This document shows positions 14,668 to 19,248 of a DNA stretch of 19,248 nt, in pieces. The stretch is taken from the NCBI GenBank assembly GCA_030151225.1, contig JASLEG010000276.1, forward strand, positions 1 through 19,248, given 5' to 3'. This DNA is from Burkholderia sp. Its GTDB lineage: Bacteria > Pseudomonadota > Gammaproteobacteria > Burkholderiales > Burkholderiaceae. Under the pieces are notes generated by a model. The model saw only the letters and a program-made list of their open reading frames with translations. It ran no database searches and was not told the origin of the DNA. A program made the position numbers and the translations under genes. The number at the start of each line of letters is the position of its first letter. Position 1 is the stretch's first letter.

Positions 14668-16248
14668 ATGAACCAACCCGCGTCGTCCACCGTCGATCCC
14701 GGCCGCTCCCGGCAGTTCGGCCTGATCGTCTTCCTCGTGATCCTGCTCGCCGGTGGCGGCTACGTGCTGAGCCACCTGCTCGACGATCTCGCCCCCGTCT
14801 CCGAGCATTCGATCTTCCCCTACCTGCTGCTCGGCGTGGCGCTGCTGATCGCGCTCGGCTTCGAGTTCGTGAACGGCTTCCACGACACCGCGAACGCGGT
14901 CGCCACCGTGATCTACACGCACTCGCTCACGCCGAACGTGGCCGTGATCTGGTCCGGCCTGTGGAATTTCACCGGCGTGCTGGTGTCGAGCGGCGCGGTG
15001 GCGTTCGGCATCCTGCAACTGCTGCCGGTGGAGCTGATCCTGCAGGTGGGCAGCGGCGCCGGCTTCGCGATGGTGTTCGCGCTGCTGATCGCGGCGATCG
15101 TCTGGAACCTCGCGACCTGGTACTTCGGCCTGCCCTCGTCGAGCTCGCACACGCTGATCGGCTCGATCATCGGCGTGGGCGTGATGAACCAGCTGATGCA
15201 CGGCGCGTCCGGCACGAGCGGCGTGGACTGGAGCCAGGCCGCCGGCGTGGGCCGCGCGTTGCTGTTCTCGCCGCTGGTGGGCTTCCTGCTGTCGGGCCTG
15301 GTGCTGCTCGTGCTGAAGGCGGTGGTGAAGGTACCGGCGCTCTACAAGGAGCCGCCGAAGGACCAGCCGCCGCCGTTCTGGATCCGCTGCCTGCTGATCC
15401 TGACCTGCACCGGCGTGTCGTTCGCGCACGGCTCGAACGACGGCCAGAAGGGCATGGGCCTGATCATGCTGATCCTGATCGGCACGGTGCCCACCGCCTA
15501 TGCGCTGAACAAGGCCGTCACGCCGGTCGAATCGCAGACCTTCGTGGCCGTCGCGCATCAGGCCGCCAACACCTTCGAGAAGTACATCAACGGCGTGGCC
15601 GCACCAGCCAATCCGCGCCGCGTGGTGGAAACCTACGTGCAGACCCACACGCTGACGCCGGACACGCTGCCGGCCGTGCAGAAGCTGTCGGATTCGCTGG
15701 CCACGGTGGTCGGCGCCACGGGTTCGATCGCCACGCTGCCGCAGGGCAGCGTCGACAACGTGCGCAACACGATGTATCTGGTGTCCGAAGCGATTCGCCT
15801 GATGGACAAGGCCAGGCAGCCCGCCTTTTCGGCCGACGACCACGCCGCGATCGACAACTACCGCTCGCAACTCGATCACGCCACCAAGTTCATTCCGATC
15901 TGGGTGAAGGTGGCCGTGGCGCTCGCGCTTGGCCTCGGCACGATGGTGGGCTGGAAGCGGATCGTGGTGACGGTGGGCGAGAAGATCGGCAAGCAGCATC
16001 TGACCTACGGCCAGGGCGCCTCGGCCGAGGCGGTGGCGATGATCACGATCGGCGCGGCCGACATGTACGGGCTGCCGGTGTCCACCACCCACGTGCTGTC
16101 CTCGGGCGTGGCGGGCACCATGGCCGCCAACGGCTCGGGCCTGCAATGGTCGACGGTACGCAGCCTGGTGCTGGCCTGGGTACTGACGCTGCCGGCCTCG
16201 ATCGTGCTGGCCGGTGCGCTGTACTGGCTGTTCCACGCGATGGTGTGA
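14668..16248 (+). CDS. PiT-family inorganic phosphate transporter
   Basis: A 526-residue inner-membrane protein of the PiT (PHO4) family. Both inverted signature repeats are present: GFEFVNGFHDTANAVATVIYT at about 69-89 and TGVSFAHGSNDGQKGMGLIM at about 250-269. Conserved LPSSSSHTLIGSIIG follows the first half and GLPVSTTHVLSSGVAG occurs near the C-terminus. A hydrophilic loop of about 130 residues separates the last transmembrane groups, as in the longer bacterial Pit proteins. Such carriers take up metal-phosphate complexes in symport with protons. The ATG at 14668 is preceded by a Pho-box-like promoter but no strong ribosome binding site. No PhoU-like partner gene is adjacent; a 2OG-Fe(II) oxygenase gene follows after 121 bases. 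I am confident of the family; the exact ion coupling is not visible. Confidence 0.94.
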   Translation: MNQPASSTVDPGRSRQFGLIVFLVILLAGGGYVLSHLLDDLAPVSEHSIFPYLLLGVALLIALGFEFVNGFHDTANAVATVIYTHSLTPNVAVIWSGLWNFTGVLVSSGAVAFGILQLLPVELILQVGSGAGFAMVFALLIAAIVWNLATWYFGLPSSSSHTLIGSIIGVGVMNQLMHGASGTSGVDWSQAAGVGRALLFSPLVGFLLSGLVLLVLKAVVKVPALYKEPPKDQPPPFWIRCLLILTCTGVSFAHGSNDGQKGMGLIMLILIGTVPTAYALNKAVTPVESQTFVAVAHQAANTFEKYINGVAAPANPRRVVETYVQTHTLTPDTLPAVQKLSDSLATVVGATGSIATLPQGSVDNVRNTMYLVSEAIRLMDKARQPAFSADDHAAIDNYRSQLDHATKFIPIWVKVAVALALGLGTMVGWKRIVVTVGEKIGKQHLTYGQGASAEAVAMITIGAADMYGLPVSTTHVLSSGVAGTMAANGSGLQWSTVRSLVLAWVLTLPASIVLAGALYWLFHAMV

Positions 16249-16332
16249 TGCACGGCGCGGCGGTCGCGGCAGTCGTGGTTGCCGCGAACCGCAGCGCAAG
16301 AATCGGAGCGACGCGGCTCGCGCGCCACCGAT

Positions 16333-16371
16333 ACGATGCCGGCTCCGCATCGCTGCACGGAGCCGCATCGT
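16333..16371 (+). promoter_or_regulatory. Hairpin enclosing the ribosome binding site and start codon of the oxygenase
   Basis: Left arm ACGATGCCGGCTCCG (16333-16347) pairs with right arm CGGAGCCGCATCGT (16358-16371) across a 10-base loop. This gives 14 pairs with a single bulged C. The right arm holds the GGAG ribosome binding sequence (16359-16362) and the first two bases of the GTG start (16370-16372), so both would be hidden in the folded RNA. There is no T run after it, so it does not look like an intrinsic terminator for the PiT gene. A translational control element is possible; the stem is seen, the role is inferred. Confidence 0.5.
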
Positions 16372-17089
16372 GACCGCTTCTGTCGTTTCCTCCCCGCTTC
16401 CCCCCGACCTCGACTGGCGTGCGATCCGCGACGAACTGAACGCGCACGGCGTGGCCGTGATCCCGCGTCTGCTCGATCGCGCGACCTGCGAGGCGCTGAT
16501 CGACGACTACGACGACGAGGCCCGCTATCGCAGCCGCATCGTGATGGCGCACCACAACTTCGGGCGCGGCGAATACCGCTATTTCGGCTATCCGCTGCCG
16601 CCGCTGCTGGCCACGCTGCGCGGCGAGCTCTATGCGCCGCTCGCGCGGATCGCGAACGACTGGCATCGCGCGCTCGGCATCGACTCCCGCTATCCCGACG
16701 ATCACGCCGCGTTCCTCGCACGCTGCCATGCAGCGGGGCAAACGCGGCCGACGCCGCTGATCCTGCGCTACGGCGAGGGCGACTACAACTGTCTGCATCA
16801 GGATCTGTACGGCGAGCACGTGTTTCCGCTGCAAGTGGCGATCCTGCTGTCGGCGCCGGGGGAGGATTTCACGGGCGGGGAATTCGTGCTGACCGAGCAG
16901 CGCCCGCGCATGCAGTCGCGTGCGGAAGTGGTGCCGCTCGCACGTGGCGACGCGGCGATCTTCGCCGTGCACGAGCGCCCCGTGCGGGGCACGCGCGGCG
17001 TGTATCGCGTGAATCTGCGGCACGGCGTGAGCCGGCTGCGCTCGGGGCAGCGACACACGCTCGGCGTGATCTTTCACGACGCGCAGTAG
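16370..17089 (+). CDS. 2-oxoglutarate/Fe(II)-dependent dioxygenase family protein
   Basis: A 239-residue soluble protein with the double-stranded beta-helix signature of 2OG-Fe(II) oxygenases. The iron ligands are His143-x-Asp145 in NCLHQDLYGEH and the distal His218 in VNLRHGVSRLRSG; Arg228, ten residues later, is the expected 2-oxoglutarate anchor. FPLQVAILLSAP and FTGGEFVLTEQRPR are core strands resembling the prolyl-hydroxylase-like branch. The substrate (protein side chain, nucleic acid or small molecule) is not deducible. The start is GTG at 16370 with GGAG 7 bases upstream; the same bases are in a long hairpin, so translation may be controlled. The gene lies 121 bases after the PiT gene and could be read through from it. 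It converges on the MFS exporter with only 36 bases between stops. Confidence 0.85.
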   Translation: MTASVVSSPLPPDLDWRAIRDELNAHGVAVIPRLLDRATCEALIDDYDDEARYRSRIVMAHHNFGRGEYRYFGYPLPPLLATLRGELYAPLARIANDWHRALGIDSRYPDDHAAFLARCHAAGQTRPTPLILRYGEGDYNCLHQDLYGEHVFPLQVAILLSAPGEDFTGGEFVLTEQRPRMQSRAEVVPLARGDAAIFAVHERPVRGTRGVYRVNLRHGVSRLRSGQRHTLGVIFHDAQ

Positions 17090-17125
17090 CGCGCGTCGCC
17101 TTCCTGTCTCGAGGACCTTGGGACG

Positions 17126-18553
17126 TCAGGCGCGCCTGGCCACGCTCGCGCGCAGGCGATCGCCGGCATTCGCGGCGAGACGCGCGTAGCCGGGCAGCGT
17201 CAGCAGCGCGAGCACGCCGGCCGCGATGAAGGCCCAGCGGAAATCGGCCATCACGAAATGCGTGCCGGCCTGATCGCCGCGCAGCAGCGAGGCCACGCGC
17301 AGCGACATCGCACCGAACGCGATGCCCATGCCGATCGTCATCTGCTGCGCCGCGCTCGACATCGTGCTGGCGGCGCTGGTCTGCTTGGGCGGGATGTCGG
17401 CGAACGCGAGCGTGGCCAGCATCGAGAACTGCATCGAGCGGGACAGGCCGTAGATGAACACGATCACGAGCGTGATCACGAGCGGGGTGGACGCGGTGAG
17501 CCAGCCGCAGGCGATCGTGGAGAAGCCCGCGATCGTCACGTCGACGAGCGCGACGCGACGGAACCCGAAGCGGTCGAGAATCCACGAGGTCAGCGCCTTC
17601 ATGCCCAGATTGCCGGTGGCGCTCGCCAGCAGCAGCAGCCCCGATTGAAATGGCGACATGCCGAAGCCGACCTGGAACAGCAGCGGCTGCAGATACGGCA
17701 CGGCGTTGATCGCGATGCGCGTGATCGAGCCGGTGAAGATCGTGACCGAGAAAGTGGGCACCTTCAGTGTGCTGAAGTCGAGCAGCGGATGCGGCGTGCG
17801 CTTCGCATGCCACCACGCGATCGCGCCGAACACGATCGAGGCGGCGATCAGACCGAGCGCCTCGGTGAAGTGCGCGTCCTGCTGCCCCGCCGCTTCGGTG
17901 CCGCACAGCACGCAGGTCAGCGTGGCGCCCGACAGCACGAAGCCGAGCCAGTCGAGCGGACGCGCCTCTGCGGCGCGTTCGTTGCGCACCAGCAGCAGCA
18001 CGCAGATCAGCGCGGCGATGCCGAGCGGCACGTTGAGCAGGAAGATCCAGCGCCACGACGTGTAGGTCGTGATGAAGCCGCCCACCGGCGGCCCCACCAC
18101 CGGCGCCACGATGCCGGGCCAGGTGATGGTAGCGATCGCGCGCATCAGCTGCGTCTTGTCGGTGCTGCGCACCACGATCATCCGGCCGACCGGCACCATC
18201 ATCGCTCCGCCCACGCCCTGCAGCAGGCGCGCCGCGGTGAAGGTGGCGACGCTGTCGGACATGCCGCACAGCACGGACGCGATCGTGAAGATGGCGATCG
18301 CCGAACCGAACACCGTGCGCGATCCGAAGCGATCGGCGATCCAGCCGCTGATCGGAATGAACACGGCCAGCGCAAGCATGTAGGCGGTCATGCCGAGACT
18401 CAGCGCATTCGGCCCCACACCGAACGACTTCGCCATCTGCGGCAGCGCGGTGGCGATCACGGTCGTGTCGAGATATTCCATGAAGAACGTCGCGGCCACG
18501 AGGTACGGGAGGAAACCTGTCGTCGGACGACGATCGACGCTGCTGTCGGTCAT
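17126..18553 (-). CDS. MFS multidrug exporter, DHA2/EmrB-QacA type, MdtD-like
   Basis: A 475-residue major facilitator. The DHA2 signature in helix 1 is FFMEYLDTTVIATALPQMA with Asp29. The loop motif GWIADRFGSRTVFG follows, then RLLQGVGGAMMVPVGRMIV in helix 4 and the antiporter motif region PVVGPPVGGFITTYTSWRW. The pattern and length resemble E. coli MdtD (471 residues) more than the 510-residue EmrB. Proton-driven export of drugs or metabolites is expected. The ATG at 18553-18551 is chosen because the extension upstream is arginine-rich and unlike the family; no clear ribosome binding site precedes it. No regulator is adjacent. The gene is convergent with the oxygenase, and no terminator is visible between them. 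Confidence 0.9.
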   Translation of the reverse strand: MTDSSVDRRPTTGFLPYLVAATFFMEYLDTTVIATALPQMAKSFGVGPNALSLGMTAYMLALAVFIPISGWIADRFGSRTVFGSAIAIFTIASVLCGMSDSVATFTAARLLQGVGGAMMVPVGRMIVVRSTDKTQLMRAIATITWPGIVAPVVGPPVGGFITTYTSWRWIFLLNVPLGIAALICVLLLVRNERAAEARPLDWLGFVLSGATLTCVLCGTEAAGQQDAHFTEALGLIAASIVFGAIAWWHAKRTPHPLLDFSTLKVPTFSVTIFTGSITRIAINAVPYLQPLLFQVGFGMSPFQSGLLLLASATGNLGMKALTSWILDRFGFRRVALVDVTIAGFSTIACGWLTASTPLVITLVIVFIYGLSRSMQFSMLATLAFADIPPKQTSAASTMSSAAQQMTIGMGIAFGAMSLRVASLLRGDQAGTHFVMADFRWAFIAAGVLALLTLPGYARLAANAGDRLRASVARRA

Positions 18554-18694
18554 ACGAGATAGTCGGGCGGAGGATTGGGAAAGGTCGGCGCGGCGTTTCG
18601 TCGGGCGACGCACGGCGGGTCTGGGCCGTGCATCGAAACGTCGCGGCGACGATGGTACTCCGATTGCGTGGCCGGCGCGCTGGCGCCGGGCCGC

Positions 18695-18937
18695 TCAGAC
18701 TTCCGTGGCGAGCAGTGCGTCGCGTTGATCCTGCGTCAGCACCTCGAGCTCGACGCTCGATTCGCCGTGGAAAATCATCGATCCGTACACTTCAGCGAGG
18801 CAACTGCTCGCGCTGTCGAGCGCGTAGTCTTCCTGGATCTCGACCGGCACATACAGTTCGCGCCAGGCATTGATTGCGGATTCGATCCTCACGATGGAAA
18901 TCGGCTGAGTCGCTTTATCGCTGGAAGTTGCAGTCAT
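18695..18937 (-). CDS. Small DUF3717-like protein, unknown function
   Basis: An 80-residue protein starting at the ATG 18937-18935, preceded by AAGGA at a short distance. An in-frame ATG at 18970 has no ribosome binding site and adds only 11 unrelated residues. The segment ISIVRIESAINAWRELY, then a Cys and LAEVYGSMIFHGESSVEL, matches my memory of DUF3717. That family of about 70-90-residue proteins in Burkholderia has the pattern IxxIExAINxWR...LAxxYxxMI. Function is unknown; it appears cytosolic, with no signal peptide or membrane segment. It lies downstream of the rRNA operon on the same strand, separated by the rRNA terminator, and 141 bases before the MFS gene. A GC-rich hairpin just after the stop (about 18670-18692) lacks a T tail. 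Confidence 0.7.
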   Translation of the reverse strand: MTATSSDKATQPISIVRIESAINAWRELYVPVEIQEDYALDSASSCLAEVYGSMIFHGESSVELEVLTQDQRDALLATEV

Positions 18938-19080
18938 GGTTCCTTGCTTTGAATCGCAATGGATTCGCATCGATTAATCGACACGAATTCAATACGGCAA
19001 TTGAATGACCGAATTACGGATTCAATTCATTCCGAAATCGGGGACGCGTAGCATACCATCGCAATTGCAGAATTCGAGGC
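18938..19080 (-). promoter_or_regulatory. AT-rich leader region of the DUF3717-like gene with a possible extended -10 promoter
   Basis: This is one of the least GC-rich stretches of the window. On the minus strand TGG-TATGCT (19058-19050) resembles an extended -10 element, giving a leader of roughly 100 bases before the ATG at 18937. The -35 is poor. Several short palindromes occur, for example CGATTAATCG at 18971-18980 and TTCAAT-N6-ATTGAA around 18988-19005. I see no gene or known riboswitch fold here. Confidence 0.3.
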
Positions 19081-19092
19081 CGACAAAGACAA

Positions 19093-19120
19093 AACCCCCA
19101 CTGCATACGCAGCGGGGGTT
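19093..19120 (-). terminator. Intrinsic terminator of the rRNA operon
   Basis: On the minus strand AACCCCC-G-CTGC, loop GTAT, and GCAG-T-GGGGGTT form an 11-pair stem with one mismatch, followed by TTTTGTCTTTG. It begins 12 bases after the inferred 5S 3' end, as expected for the end of an rrn operon. Confidence 0.92.
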
Positions 19121-19132
19121 CTGAAGGAGGAA

Positions 19133-19247
19133 GCCTGACGATTACCTACTTTCACACGGGCAATCCGCACTATCATCGGCGTGGAGTCGTTTCACGGTCC
19201 TGTTCGGGATGGGAAGGGGTGGTACCGACTCGCTATGGTCATCAGGC
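19133..19247 (-). rRNA. rrf: 5S ribosomal RNA
   Basis: The minus strand from about 19247 reads GCCTGATGACCATAGCGAG, then TCGGTACCACCCCTTCCCAT and CCCGAACAGGACCGTGAAAC, which are universal 5S landmarks of loops A to C. It ends with GTGTGAAAGTAGGTAATCGT and CAGGC. The first and last bases (GCCTGAT / GTCAGGC) pair as helix I. At about 115 nucleotides it is complete and of betaproteobacterial type. The 23S gene should lie just beyond the right edge of the window. Confidence 0.96.
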
Positions 19248-19248
19248 T

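Noticed and set aside
17090..17125. Search for a terminator between the convergent oxygenase and MFS genes
   Set aside because: Only 36 bases lie between the stops and no convincing stem-loop with a T run is present.
18670..18692. GC-rich hairpin just after the DUF3717-like stop, considered as a terminator
   Set aside because: It has a stem with a bulge but no T run on the minus strand, so it cannot be called an intrinsic terminator. GC-rich DNA yields such stems often.
1..19248. CRISPR arrays, tRNA genes, toxin-antitoxin pairs, phage or antiphage modules
   Set aside because: No regularly spaced repeats, cloverleaf-like tRNA sequences or recognisable defence-family motifs were seen on either strand.

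Overview
The window is GC-rich chromosomal DNA from a betaproteobacterium, most likely Burkholderia sensu lato. The grounds are the strong third-position GC bias, a 5S rRNA gene of betaproteobacterial type at the right edge, a small DUF3717-like protein beside it (to my knowledge a family centred on Burkholderiaceae), and a gene set (GbuA/LysR, an HAE1 RND pump with BaeSR-like regulators, MocR/EamA, PiT) usual in that group. Only the first ~300 bases and the last ~300 bases are visibly less GC-rich. These statements rest on reading the sequence, not on database searches.

Layout. (1) 1-305: the left edge cuts into an IS5-family element, leaving the first 28 codons of its transposase on the minus strand. 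A short stretch with no recognisable gene follows. (2) 306-3783: a guanidino-compound catabolic locus. A LysR regulator (minus) diverges from guanidinobutyrase (gbuA) and an MHS-type MFS permease (plus). A perfect inverted repeat lies at the regulator side of the shared promoter region. (3) 3834-3873: a strong two-way terminator separates the permease from a convergent efflux operon. (4) 3905-9831 (minus): a complete tripartite RND efflux operon, adaptor - inner-membrane pump - outer-membrane lipoprotein, with the last two coupled by an ATGA overlap. (5) 9960-12079 (plus): a divergent BaeS/BaeR-like two-component pair, also coupled by ATGA, probably controlling the pump. (6) 12063-14489: a MocR-family (GntR-aminotransferase) regulator that overlaps the response regulator tail to tail and diverges from an EamA/DMT exporter. 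(7) 14601-17089: a PiT phosphate transporter preceded by a PhoB-box-like repeat, then a 2OG-Fe(II) oxygenase whose ribosome binding site and GTG start lie inside a long hairpin. (8) 17126-18937 (minus): an MdtD/EmrB-like MFS drug exporter and a DUF3717-like small protein. (9) 19093-19247 (minus): the end of an rRNA operon, 5S rRNA plus its intrinsic terminator.

The common theme is transport across the envelope, each transporter beside its likely regulator: LysR with a permease, BaeSR with an RND pump, MocR with an EamA exporter, and a Pho-box-like site before a phosphate carrier. No CRISPR array, toxin-antitoxin pair, phage module, recognised antiphage system or biosynthetic cluster is visible, and I find no clear candidate for a wholly new system. 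The most notable unexplained signals are regulatory: the start-codon hairpin of the oxygenase, the Pho-box-like site before the PiT gene, and a possible leaderless start for the sensor kinase.
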